Assembly: GCF_030814135.1 (NCBI RefSeq)
Contig: NZ_JAUSUQ010000001.1
Coordinates: 248,001-312,000, forward strand
Source of the DNA: Caldalkalibacillus uzonensis
Lineage (GTDB): Bacteria; Bacillota; Bacilli; Caldalkalibacillales; Caldalkalibacillaceae
Direction: 5' to 3'
Length of the DNA: 64,000 bases
Positions 35,072 to 43,044 of this stretch are shown here, one piece after another; position 1 is the first letter of the stretch, and the number at the start of each line of letters is the position of its first letter. The position numbers were made by a program, and so were the translations under genes. Below the pieces are notes generated by a model. It was not told where the DNA came from and did no database searches. It saw nothing but the letters and a program-made list of their open reading frames with translations.

Positions 35072-35141
35072 CTCAGCAATATGGCAAACATTATTCTTTT
35101 TTAAGCATGATGAACAAAAGAGGTGGAAATCATACTCTACA

Positions 35142-35624
35142 TCACATCCTGGGCCGCGGCACTTGCGGAACAGGGCGCTGGGCAATGGGCGGGCTGGGAA
35201 CCATGGGCGGAATATATTCAATCGGTTCATCAAACTCAACGTAATCCAGGTTGACCATCAGTAGTAAATAACTTTTGCCGGTTTCGGGATCGCTGATAAT
35301 GATATGGTCACGGCCAGCTTCTTCAATCCGGCCCGTGTACACCTGGGCAGGCCATTCCGGATTGTTTTCATAAGTGAAGTACAGCCGGGCCATTTTACCC
35401 CGGTTAAAGCGCAAAATATTTTCGATGTAAGATACTTCCAAAGGAAGGAATCCTTCAGGGGTTAAAAACGGCCATGTTATCTGCGGAACCTGGGGAACTT
35501 GCTGCCGGTTCATGCTTTCTGCAGGTGCCGGGTTCCCCCACTGTTCTTGACCATAGGGATTGTGGTGAGCACTTGTGGGATGAGGGAAATAGGGTGTGTG
35601 ATAGGGTGAACCTTGATAATACAT
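35142..35624 (-). CDS. gerQ: Spore coat protein GerQ
   Basis: Coat protein needed to hold the cortex-lytic enzyme CwlJ in the spore. The 160 residues have a Pro/Gln/Tyr-rich N-terminus, the conserved core SYIENILRFNRGKMARLYFTYE followed by GRIEEAGRDHIIISDPETGK (listed from about residues 65-122) and a Pro-rich tail. ATG 35624 is chosen with AGGAGGT six bases upstream; ATG 35630 touches that site. It is 18 bases after cwlJ, the classical cwlJ-gerQ pair, expected in the mother cell during sporulation. Confidence 0.93.
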   Translation of the reverse strand: MYYQGSPYHTPYFPHPTSAHHNPYGQEQWGNPAPAESMNRQQVPQVPQITWPFLTPEGFLPLEVSYIENILRFNRGKMARLYFTYENNPEWPAQVYTGRIEEAGRDHIIISDPETGKSYLLLMVNLDYVEFDEPIEYIPPMVPSPPIAQRPVPQVPRPRM

Positions 35625-35642
35625 CAGCATACCTCCTCTACG

Positions 35643-36074
35643 CTAATACGTTCTATACACATCAGGACATTCGGATTGGGTGGGACTGTAAAAACAATGG
35701 GATTTGTAGCGGCCGGCATTCCACTGTCCCCACCATTGCGCGGGACAGGCACCCTCTGGCCGGAAAAACCATAGTGAAAATTCTGCAGGACGGAAACGCT
35801 CGCCATTAATACAGCGCTGAGCCAAACGGATCTCCTTTTCCCGGGCTCTCTGGTAAAAGTATGGGTAGTGCACGGCTTCAAATCCGCCGGGGGATTGCCA
35901 AACCATTCTCTCGATTGAGTTAATATCCACAAAGTCAAGGCAACGCACGCGTACCCGGTTGACACCTACGTTACCCACCATTAACATCCCCAGTTCACCG
36001 TCACCTTCAGCTTCAGCCCGCATCAATCGTGCCAAGAGCCTCACATCATTTGCATTTGCTTGAATAACCGCCAT
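35643..36074 (-). CDS. cwlJ: Cell wall hydrolase CwlJ (spore germination)
   Basis: Cortex-lytic enzyme of the hydrolase_2 (SleB-like) family acting on spore peptidoglycan at germination. The 143 residues show ARLMRAEAEGDGELGMLMVG with the likely catalytic Glu, VGVNRVRVRC, FYQRAREKE and the end FSLWFFRPEGACPAQWW and KSHCFYSPT. It has no signal peptide, as in B. subtilis CwlJ. ATG 36074 follows GAGAGGTG. Upstream on the minus strand CATATATT at 36109-36102 resembles a sigma-E -10 element, but the -35 is unclear. Confidence 0.95.
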   Translation of the reverse strand: MAVIQANANDVRLLARLMRAEAEGDGELGMLMVGNVGVNRVRVRCLDFVDINSIERMVWQSPGGFEAVHYPYFYQRAREKEIRLAQRCINGERFRPAEFSLWFFRPEGACPAQWWGQWNAGRYKSHCFYSPTQSECPDVYRTY

Positions 36075-36141
36075 AGCCTCACCTCTCAATCATACCTCTC
36101 TACCAATATATGATTAACGCCTAAATTGGTTCAACATAATT

Positions 36142-36163
36142 AAAAAAGCTGCATACGCAGCTT
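36142..36163 (-). terminator. proC terminator
   Basis: Minus strand AAGCTGC-GTAT-GCAGCTT followed by TTTTAATTA; 25 bases after the proC stop and just upstream of the cwlJ region. Confidence 0.92.
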
Positions 36164-36187
36164 GAGTAAGTTGAGATAAGCTATCAT

Positions 36188-37033
36188 TCATTTTTGTATG
36201 GAAAACATTTGTCCCAATTCTTTTGAGCGCTGAGTCGCTTGCCGGATACATTCACGCACCGCTTGTTCAAACTGATAACTCCTCAGGGTGTCCAATCCCC
36301 TGGCTGTCGTCCCGTTCGGACTTGTCACTTTTTCCCGCAGAACTGCAGGATCTTCACCTGTTTCACTCAGCATGGTCGCCGCCCCCAAAACCGTTTGCAA
36401 GGTGAGCTTGCGGGCATCTTCGTAGCTTAAGCCCACATCCATGCCCCCCTTAATCATCGCTTCAACCAGATAATAAACATAAGCCGGGCCACTGCCGGAT
36501 AAACCGGTAATCGCATCCAATTTTTCTTCTTCTGTTATAAAAACAAGTCCAATGGATTCAAAGATGGTGCGTGCCAGCCGGACATGTTCATCGCGGACGT
36601 GATCCCCCAGGCACATGCCGGTTGCTGACAAGCCCACAATAGCAGATGTATTGGGCATGGTTCGAATAACAGGAGCAGCATGGCCAAGGAAATGGGATAT
36701 GGTGGCCGTTGAAACACCGGCCACTACAGACAAAAATAATTGGTCAGGACGGGTCCATTCCCTGATATCAAGCAAGGCCTTCTCTATATCTTTTGGCTTC
36801 ATGGCTAATATTAAGATATCAGCTTGCTGAATTGAGCTGTACGTTTGTGTCCGGTCAGCAACAACGCCAAAATTATAAACCAATTCATCAAGACGGAACC
36901 GGTCCTCTTTGTTTGTGACCGTGATTTGTCCGGGCTTGACAATCTTATGATCTAACAGGCCGCTTAAGATGGCCTCGGCCATGGCACCTGCCCCGACAAA
37001 ACAAATTTTTTTATTTTCGATCAAGATTTTCAA
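36188..37033 (-). CDS. proC: Pyrroline-5-carboxylate reductase
   Basis: Last enzyme of proline synthesis, NAD(P)H-dependent. The 281 residues show the Rossmann motif CFVGAGAMAEAI, VIRTMPNTSAIVG and the signature ITGLSGSGPAYVYYLVEAM with GTTARGLDTL in the C-terminal dimerisation domain. The start is TTG 37033 (AGGAG six bases upstream) or TTG 37024 (GGAGG nine bases upstream); both are plausible. Proline, like ectoine, is an osmolyte, but proC here is a stand-alone gene with its own terminator. Confidence 0.94.
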   Translation of the reverse strand: MKILIENKKICFVGAGAMAEAILSGLLDHKIVKPGQITVTNKEDRFRLDELVYNFGVVADRTQTYSSIQQADILILAMKPKDIEKALLDIREWTRPDQLFLSVVAGVSTATISHFLGHAAPVIRTMPNTSAIVGLSATGMCLGDHVRDEHVRLARTIFESIGLVFITEEEKLDAITGLSGSGPAYVYYLVEAMIKGGMDVGLSYEDARKLTLQTVLGAATMLSETGEDPAVLREKVTSPNGTTARGLDTLRSYQFEQAVRECIRQATQRSKELGQMFSIQK

Positions 37034-37150
37034 CCTCCACTCCTGAGTTATAGAATACCTATTGTATTATTCGACTTTAATGGTATATGATAATTCTGTC
37101 AACTTTTTCGGTAAAAATCAAAGGAATTTTAACGGAAGGAGATATTTTTA

Positions 37151-38158
37151 GTGCGTTCTTTTTTACAGCGTAAAGGAATTGATCTGTCTTTAAAAACATA
37201 CGTCATTACGGGTTTATCCTACACAGCACTGGGCCTTTTTTCTTCCCTTATCATCGGATTAATTATCCGTACCGCCGGTCAGCAACTGGGCATTTCCTTT
37301 TTGACAGACATGGGCCAATTAGCGATGGATCTGACAGGCCCGGCCATCGGCGTGGCGGTGGCCTATGGTTTAAACGCCCCTCCCCTGGTCTTATTTGCTG
37401 CAGCGATCTGCGGCGCAGCCGGCATGCCGCTTGGCGGCCCTGCCGGAGCCTATGTGGCAGCGCTCATCGGGACAGAGTTGGGCAAGCTGGTCTCTAAGTC
37501 AACCCGGTTGGACATTATTATAACCCCATTAACCACTATCCTGGCAGGGTATGTGACGGCGTTTTACATCGGCCCCTATTTGGATCTGGCCTTACGTTCC
37601 TTTGGAGAAATGATTAACTGGTCTGTGGGGCAACAGCCGTTTGTGATGGGAATCTTGGTGGCTGTGTTGATGGGCCTGGCGTTGACAGCCCCTATTTCCA
37701 GCGCAGCCATTGCCATTATGCTTGGGTTGGAAGGATTGGCCGCCGGGGCAGCCACTGTGGGATGTGCAGCCCAAATGATTGGCTTTGCCACCTGCAGTTA
37801 CAGAGACAACGGCATCGGCGGCTGGCTGGCCCAAGGGTTAGGCACCTCCATGTTACAGATTGCCAACATCATACGCAACCCATTTATCCTGCTGCCCCCC
37901 ACATTAGCCGGTGCTATCTTGGCCCCGGTGGCCACCTTGTGGTGGGAAATGGAGAACGTCAAGGAAGGGGCCGGGATGGGCACCAGCGGCCTGGTAGGTC
38001 AAATCATGACTTTCACGGCAATGGGTTTTACCTGGGATGTCTTCTTTAAAGTTATGGTGCTTCATTTTATTGGGCCTGCTGTGATCAGCCTGGTTATTGC
38101 CGCATTTTTACGCCACAAAGGATTAATTAAACCGGGAGACATGAAAATAGAATACTGA
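37151..38158 (+). CDS. PTS EIIC-like membrane protein (PTS_EIIC_2 family)
   Basis: Integral membrane protein of 335 residues with about nine to ten helices, matching the EIIC-like family that occurs without EIIA or EIIB domains. GPAIGVAVAYGLNAPPLVL, MPLGGPAGAYVAALIGTELG and APISSAAIAIMLGLEGLAAG are Gly/Ala-rich membrane segments typical of it. It starts at GTG 37151 after GGAAGGAG. There are no phosphorylation domains or sugar genes next to it, so a transport role outside the PTS is possible. It has its own terminator downstream. Confidence 0.82.
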   Translation: MRSFLQRKGIDLSLKTYVITGLSYTALGLFSSLIIGLIIRTAGQQLGISFLTDMGQLAMDLTGPAIGVAVAYGLNAPPLVLFAAAICGAAGMPLGGPAGAYVAALIGTELGKLVSKSTRLDIIITPLTTILAGYVTAFYIGPYLDLALRSFGEMINWSVGQQPFVMGILVAVLMGLALTAPISSAAIAIMLGLEGLAAGAATVGCAAQMIGFATCSYRDNGIGGWLAQGLGTSMLQIANIIRNPFILLPPTLAGAILAPVATLWWEMENVKEGAGMGTSGLVGQIMTFTAMGFTWDVFFKVMVLHFIGPAVISLVIAAFLRHKGLIKPGDMKIEY

Positions 38159-38177
38159 CAACATGACAAATAACGCT

Positions 38178-38226
38178 AAAAAGTGCCGAAAAGATTGTCT
38201 AAGCAGATAGAGTGAAGGCGCTTTTT
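38178..38226 (+). terminator. Probable terminator after the EIIC-like gene
   Basis: AAAAAGTGCC (38178-38187) pairs with GGCGCTTTTT (38217-38226) with one G-T wobble. The loop is long (29 bases), so the strength is uncertain. Confidence 0.6.
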
Positions 38227-38304
38227 GCGCTTCCCCAGGAAATGAAAATATTCTGACGTATATTTTCCAGGCTGGGTTGTTAATCCTAATGGATGGGTGA
38301 TCAA

Positions 38305-38484
38305 ATGATGAAACAGCTCTTTCATATTGATGAGGTATTGGATTTGATTGACCAATCACTCTCTAACTACCACAGAGACCGCGACAAAATGACATCACTG
38401 ACAGAACATGTCCATCACCAGGCTGCGATTGATGCCTTGCTGATTCTGAAATCCCAAATTAAGCTTCGTTCCAGAATGAGCTAA
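38305..38484 (+). CDS. Small hypothetical protein (59 aa)
   Basis: Function not recognised. The predicted protein is helical and charged: MMKQLFHIDEVLDLIDQSL, then a His-rich stretch and the end KSQIKLRSRMS. Possible starts are ATG 38293, 38305 and 38308; GGGTGA lies just before the last two. A good terminator directly after the stop supports a real transcription unit. Confidence 0.6.
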   Translation: MMKQLFHIDEVLDLIDQSLSNYHRDRDKMTSLTEHVHHQAAIDALLILKSQIKLRSRMS

Positions 38485-38488
38485 GCAC

Positions 38489-38525
38489 AAAATGGCTTTT
38501 CCTTGAACGGGAAAGGCCATTTTTA
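38489..38525 (+). terminator. Terminator after the 59-aa gene
   Basis: AAAATGGC-TTTTCC pairs with GGGAAA-GGCCATTTT across a TTGAAC loop and is followed by T-rich sequence; five bases after the stop codon. Confidence 0.82.
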
Positions 38526-38664
38526 TTTGCTCAGCAGCATGTACAGGATGAAAATGTCTTACCACTCGTATAGATGAGGGCTGATTGTAAACACTAATCA
38601 TTGTAAGCTTCACAGCACAATTTCAGCTCAGAAAACATATCCGGACAGAAAGGAGAACAACAAA

Positions 38665-38748
38665 ATGACACGCTTGTTAAAGCGGATGTCCAAAAAAGTG
38701 GCCGACTTGCTTTACGCCCTGTACGAGTATGAGTATAGGATTGACTGA
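38665..38748 (+). CDS. Candidate 27-residue micro-protein
   Basis: Very short frame with a good ribosome site (AAAGGAG, nine bases before ATG). The N-terminal part MTRLLKRMSKKVADLLYAL is a basic amphipathic helix and the tail EYEYRID is acidic and Tyr-rich. It lies in a 260-base interval between a terminator and a convergent gene, with no overlap to other genes. Membrane-surface binding would fit the helix, but no homologue comes to mind and no firm promoter was found. Function unknown. Confidence 0.5.
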   Translation: MTRLLKRMSKKVADLLYALYEYEYRID

Positions 38749-38786
38749 CAAACACCAGTCCATAAGGAAGCGCTTTGTTGATCATC

Positions 38787-39737
38787 CTATAGTAACTGCA
38801 AAGTATCTGGCTGGACACTGACCTGAATCGGTGTCTCGCCTACAATTTCTCCATCCCCATGGACAACCAGAGGTGACGCAGACGTTACCTCTATTTTTTT
38901 ACCATAATAAAAATCAATTCCCGGTTTGGATACATGCCTGCCGCTAAACACCAATGGCAACAGGCGCAACAACTGCCAGCGGGACAAGTTGTGAACGATG
39001 CACACATCGAGGCGGCCGTCATTATATTTCGCTTGGGGGCAAATGGCCATCCCCCCTGCGTAAAATGGCATATTGGCGACAGCAATCAGCCAGACATTGC
39101 TGAAGCAATGTTTTTTTCCATCAATTGTAATTTCCACATCAACCGGTTGATACTTGCCCAGTACTTGCAGTAAACTAAAAATATAACAGAGTCGGCCAAG
39201 TTTAACCCGATTCAGCCATTTTTTCACCTTGGACTCGTTGGCTGTTTTAGCGATTTGCCCGTCAAACCCAATCCCTACCACAGTGAGGCATGTTCTGTGG
39301 CCGATGCGCACAATATCAATCCTTTGCTGTTGTGTTTCCCTGGAGTGGGTGCGGCGTTTCAGTATGCGTTCCAAAGCCAGTTCCACTTTCGTTTCTCCCA
39401 AAAGTCCCCGTAAGAAATCGTTACCAGAACCTGCCGGAATACAGCCGAAAGGAATGGGATGGTCAATCAATCCATTAACCACCTCCTGAATCGTCCCGTC
39501 ACCTCCAACTGCAATAACGCCATCAATATTCGCTTGTTTACTTTGCTTGGCTTCCTCTTTCAATTGTTGTTCGTATTCTGTTATGAGCTGCTGCACGATG
39601 CTGGTGGCATGTCCCGGTTTCTCAGTGAAAAAAACTTTGTGGGGTACAGATTCATGATTAAGTTTGGCAGCAATACGTTTCCATACCCTTCCGCCCCGTC
39701 CGTGGCCTGATGTCTGGTTGACGATAAAGTAATACAT
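38787..39737 (-). CDS. Diacylglycerol/lipid kinase family protein (YegS/DgkB/YtlR type)
   Basis: Cytoplasmic lipid kinase fold of 316 residues. The start YYFIVNQTSGHGRGGRVW and the catalytic nucleotide loop VIAVGGDGTIQEVVNGL with IPAGSGNDFLRGL are diagnostic of the family. The C-terminal beta-sandwich includes GGMAICPQAKYNDGRLDVC and VVHGDGEIVGETPIQV. ATG 39737 follows AAAGGTGA. It resembles YtlR more than the essential DgkB; which lipid it phosphorylates cannot be told from sequence. It is convergent with the 27-residue frame. Confidence 0.9.
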   Translation of the reverse strand: MYYFIVNQTSGHGRGGRVWKRIAAKLNHESVPHKVFFTEKPGHATSIVQQLITEYEQQLKEEAKQSKQANIDGVIAVGGDGTIQEVVNGLIDHPIPFGCIPAGSGNDFLRGLLGETKVELALERILKRRTHSRETQQQRIDIVRIGHRTCLTVVGIGFDGQIAKTANESKVKKWLNRVKLGRLCYIFSLLQVLGKYQPVDVEITIDGKKHCFSNVWLIAVANMPFYAGGMAICPQAKYNDGRLDVCIVHNLSRWQLLRLLPLVFSGRHVSKPGIDFYYGKKIEVTSASPLVVHGDGEIVGETPIQVSVQPDTLQLL

Positions 39738-39860
39738 ATCATCACCTTTCTCCTGCTTGATGTGTCTTTAGTATGCCACAAAGTGAAATAATGAATAATT
39801 AACAGCCGGACGGTTACATTAATAGTAATGTTAAATTATACCAAGCTAGGAGGTCACTGC

Positions 39861-40949
39861 ATGAGGAACTTTAGTATTGTCGGAACCTACCGCAGTCATT
39901 TTATGGACTGGTTTAAAGACGGTATCAAATCCCAATTTATACACAAGGGTTATACATATTTGGACTTGCCCTTAAACGATATTAAGCTGGTGTTCAACCT
40001 GGTGGACCCGGAACGTCCCCGTCCTTTCCGCCGCCAGGCCCAGGCCACCTTTGTTGTTTCCGTTTTGGAACTAGAAGATCACAACGGGGATATGTTTAAA
40101 AGCGCTTATCCTTATCTGATTCGCACACTGGCTAATCACCTGATTTGCATTGCCCACGGCCAAGACCAGATTAAGGTCTATTTTATAACTCCTGAACAAG
40201 GGTGTTACTGTCTGACTTACACTTTTGGTGAAGAAAAACAATTATTTCAATCGGTCTACCAGCGCCTGGAACCTTTAGCTTCTTCCAACCTAGTCATTGA
40301 CAATTATTTTGAGCCGGATTTGCCTCAAACGTTATGGGATGGTGACCAAGTCACCCAGCAGATATACGAAGCGGGCAAAAAACTGGACGAGCTGAACTTG
40401 CTGCCTACTCCTTTTCCCATTCAAGAGTATCTTTCAGAACGGGACCTGCGCCATCTGCAAAAATTGTACGGGATTGGGGGGCTGAGTTACGGCAATTTAA
40501 GCAGCAGGCGTGATGAACATACCTTCTGGATGAGTGCCAGCGGGGTCAATAAGGCCAATTTGAGAACGGTCGGCCAGGATATTCTGCTGATCAAGGGTTA
40601 TGATCAGGAGCGTAACGGAATGCTCATCAGTGTACCTCCCCAGATTCAGCCTAAACGGGCCTCAGTGGATGCGATAGAACATTGGATGATCTACCGCCAG
40701 CACCCTGAAGTGGGGGCGATTGTCCATATCCATGCTTGGATGGATGGGGTAAAAGCCACTGAAATCAATTACCCCTGCGGGACGATTGAACTGGCCAAAA
40801 CGGTGGCCCAACTGGTGCAGGAATCGGAAAACCCTGCCCAGACAGTCATCGGCCTCAAAAATCACGGCCTGACCATCACAGGCAGAGATTTGAATGATAT
40901 CTTTGAACGAATCGAAGGACGCATCATCCCCCAAGTACCTATGACATAA
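39861..40949 (+). CDS. Class II aldolase/adducin-family protein with an unknown N-terminal domain
   Basis: 362-residue two-part protein. Residues ~195-362 are a class II aldolase/adducin domain: LSYGNLSSRRDEHTFWMSAS, metal-binding VHIHAWMDG, GTIELAKTVAQLVQ and a third histidine in GLKNHGLTITG. Residues 1-~190 (MRNFSIVGTYRSHFMDWFKD through LVIDNYFEPDLP) are not recognised; they are rich in aromatic residues with predicted beta-strands. Class II aldolases such as fuculose-phosphate aldolase or MtnB are usually only about 200-230 residues, so this is a fusion. ATG 39861 has AGGAGG upstream; an earlier ATG at 39828 lacks a site. Convergent with the subtilase gene, 11 bases apart. Confidence 0.8.
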   Translation: MRNFSIVGTYRSHFMDWFKDGIKSQFIHKGYTYLDLPLNDIKLVFNLVDPERPRPFRRQAQATFVVSVLELEDHNGDMFKSAYPYLIRTLANHLICIAHGQDQIKVYFITPEQGCYCLTYTFGEEKQLFQSVYQRLEPLASSNLVIDNYFEPDLPQTLWDGDQVTQQIYEAGKKLDELNLLPTPFPIQEYLSERDLRHLQKLYGIGGLSYGNLSSRRDEHTFWMSASGVNKANLRTVGQDILLIKGYDQERNGMLISVPPQIQPKRASVDAIEHWMIYRQHPEVGAIVHIHAWMDGVKATEINYPCGTIELAKTVAQLVQESENPAQTVIGLKNHGLTITGRDLNDIFERIEGRIIPQVPMT

Positions 40950-40960
40950 ATGCCGGTCAC

Positions 40961-42883
40961 TTAAGTTCTGATCCACTCGATCAACCGGTTAATCCACTTG
41001 ATGACAAAAGGAACAGGATGAAGGGGCTCCTGCGTTTCCCCATGTGGAATCGATTCAGGTGTCCCGTTTTGTTGTGCATCAGGATCCACAATGGATTTTC
41101 CTTTGCTCAGGTGATCCAAAGCTTGATAAACGTTGATCTGGCCATAGCCGTAATAGGGATCATGACCAGGTGGGCCAAGATCATCCGCCGTCTGGCGTAT
41201 TAAATTCATCACTTCCCGGTTGGAAAGTTCGGGGTGAAGGGAGCGGATCAAGCCGGCTAATCCGGCCACATGGGGGGCAGCCATCGATGTTCCGGACATA
41301 AACACATACTGGTCATTAACAAATGTACTGGGGATGTGTTCACCTGGTGCAGCAACATCCATGTAATCCCCATAGTTGGAGAAAACAGCTTTTTCCTCTA
41401 GATGATCCACTGCCGAGACAGCCAATACCTCCGGATAGGCAGCCGGATACATGGGAACATCCACATTGTCATTGCCTGCTGCAGCAACAAGAACAACGTC
41501 GTGTTCATAAGCATAGCGGATAGCATCATAAAGCAAATCAGAATGCTCCTCATCACCCAGACTCATATTAATCACTTTTGCCCCGTGATCAGTGGCCCAT
41601 ATAATCCCGTTAATCAGCTCAAACAGGCCACCTTCCCCCTTTTCATTCAACACTTTAACGGGCATAATCGTATTGTGCCAGGAAACTCCGGCAATACCGG
41701 TCAAATTATTGGTCACGGCTGCAGCAATACCAGCCACATGTGTCCCGTGGCCATGCTGGTCTTGAAAATCATCATTTTCCTCAATCACATTAAAGCCGTC
41801 CACTAGCTTTGCCGCTAAATCCTGATGGTGTTCCTCAACTCCGGTATCCAGTACAGCAATAGTCACATTTTCTGCCCCCTCAGTGATATCCCAGCCGGCC
41901 TCAGCCTTAATTTGAGACAAATTCCATTGATACGGGGCAAAAAATTCATCATTGGGCACATTACCCGCTGCCTGTTCTTGCTTGGTATAAATATAGTTGG
42001 GCTCTACTTTCTGCACGTGGGGGTCTGTTTGCAAATATTGAATCAGATCAGCTGTGGACTGTTCAGGATGCCGCAACACACAATAAGCATCAAAACGTTT
42101 CAGGACATTAAACTGCTGATGATGAACGAGCCAATTGTCTGCTGCTTCTTTACTGGCAAATTTGACAAGCACTTCCCCTTCCCGATAATGCTCCTCCATG
42201 TCCTGGCTGTCGCTTTCCTGGGATTGAACAACAATCGTCCAGCCCACTTCCGGTACCGACTGCTCGTTTTTCATATTCGTTTGTTGCTTGTCTTTCACTT
42301 GAACGTCCGTTTGTTCCCCGCCAATAAAAAAGTGTCCATTGGCGTCAGCTACCGAAGCCATGTCACCAATAAAATCCTTAATAAAAGCTAAATCCACTTC
42401 ACCTACAAACCATTGCTTGTGATCATCATCTTGGCGGGCAATCAGCATGAATGGTTTCTCCCCAGAGGTGTAAGGATCGGAGTATATTAAGGATTGATCC
42501 TTTTTTGTTTTCAAGTCAAGCACAGCAAATGGATCATCTGGAAAATGAGCTGTCTGCATGACAACACGATTATCTTTAATTAAAGCAAAGGAATTAAAGT
42601 GGGGATGATCATTGATTTCCTGTTCAAATTCTTTGGTCAGTGTTTGTCCGGAAAAATCCAATTTGGCCCACTCTTCCAGTTGTTTGGCCAGCTGCTGAAT
42701 AAACAAGGAAGATGTTAAAGCCAAGTCCTCCGCCAAAATGCCATCCCTCTCACTCTGCTTGATTTGAGGTTGTATCTCTTCTTCAGCCAGGTTGCCTTCA
42801 TCATCACCCAGCCACAAAACAATGGAGGTAGAGAGAAGCAGTATCACGCCCAAAAGATAGAGTAAACGTTTTGGCACTTGCAT
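40961..42883 (-). CDS. Membrane-anchored subtilisin-family (S8) serine protease with sensor-like N-terminus
   Basis: Extracytoplasmic protease of 640 residues. Residues ~5-25 are a single membrane helix (LLYLLGVILLLSTSIVLWL) after a short basic start. Residues ~35-205 look like a Cache/PDC-type sensor fold (FNSFALIKDNRVVMQTA). Residues ~232-300 resemble an I9 or fervidolysin-type propeptide (EGEVLVKFASKEAADNW). The catalytic triad is complete: Asp346 in VLDTGVEEH, His379 in HGTHVAGIAA and Ser533 in MSGTSMAAPHVAG. The C-terminus ends in a hydrophilic tail. ATG 42883 follows AAAAGGGAG. Located downstream of ctaB but 160 bases away, so probably a separate unit. Confidence 0.9.
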   Translation of the reverse strand: MQVPKRLLYLLGVILLLSTSIVLWLGDDEGNLAEEEIQPQIKQSERDGILAEDLALTSSLFIQQLAKQLEEWAKLDFSGQTLTKEFEQEINDHPHFNSFALIKDNRVVMQTAHFPDDPFAVLDLKTKKDQSLIYSDPYTSGEKPFMLIARQDDDHKQWFVGEVDLAFIKDFIGDMASVADANGHFFIGGEQTDVQVKDKQQTNMKNEQSVPEVGWTIVVQSQESDSQDMEEHYREGEVLVKFASKEAADNWLVHHQQFNVLKRFDAYCVLRHPEQSTADLIQYLQTDPHVQKVEPNYIYTKQEQAAGNVPNDEFFAPYQWNLSQIKAEAGWDITEGAENVTIAVLDTGVEEHHQDLAAKLVDGFNVIEENDDFQDQHGHGTHVAGIAAAVTNNLTGIAGVSWHNTIMPVKVLNEKGEGGLFELINGIIWATDHGAKVINMSLGDEEHSDLLYDAIRYAYEHDVVLVAAAGNDNVDVPMYPAAYPEVLAVSAVDHLEEKAVFSNYGDYMDVAAPGEHIPSTFVNDQYVFMSGTSMAAPHVAGLAGLIRSLHPELSNREVMNLIRQTADDLGPPGHDPYYGYGQINVYQALDHLSKGKSIVDPDAQQNGTPESIPHGETQEPLHPVPFVIKWINRLIEWIRT

Positions 42884-43044
42884 AAAGGCACTCCCTTTTA
42901 CTTGATCTAAAACCCTGATCCGCTTTGTACATATGGTGTGCCTTTTTGAATAAAATCTTACATCCACAAGGATAGAAAAAAACCTGCCCGCTTAGGGACA
43001 GGGAATACAGTTTCAATGAAAAGTCATTTATTTATGGCAAAAAG

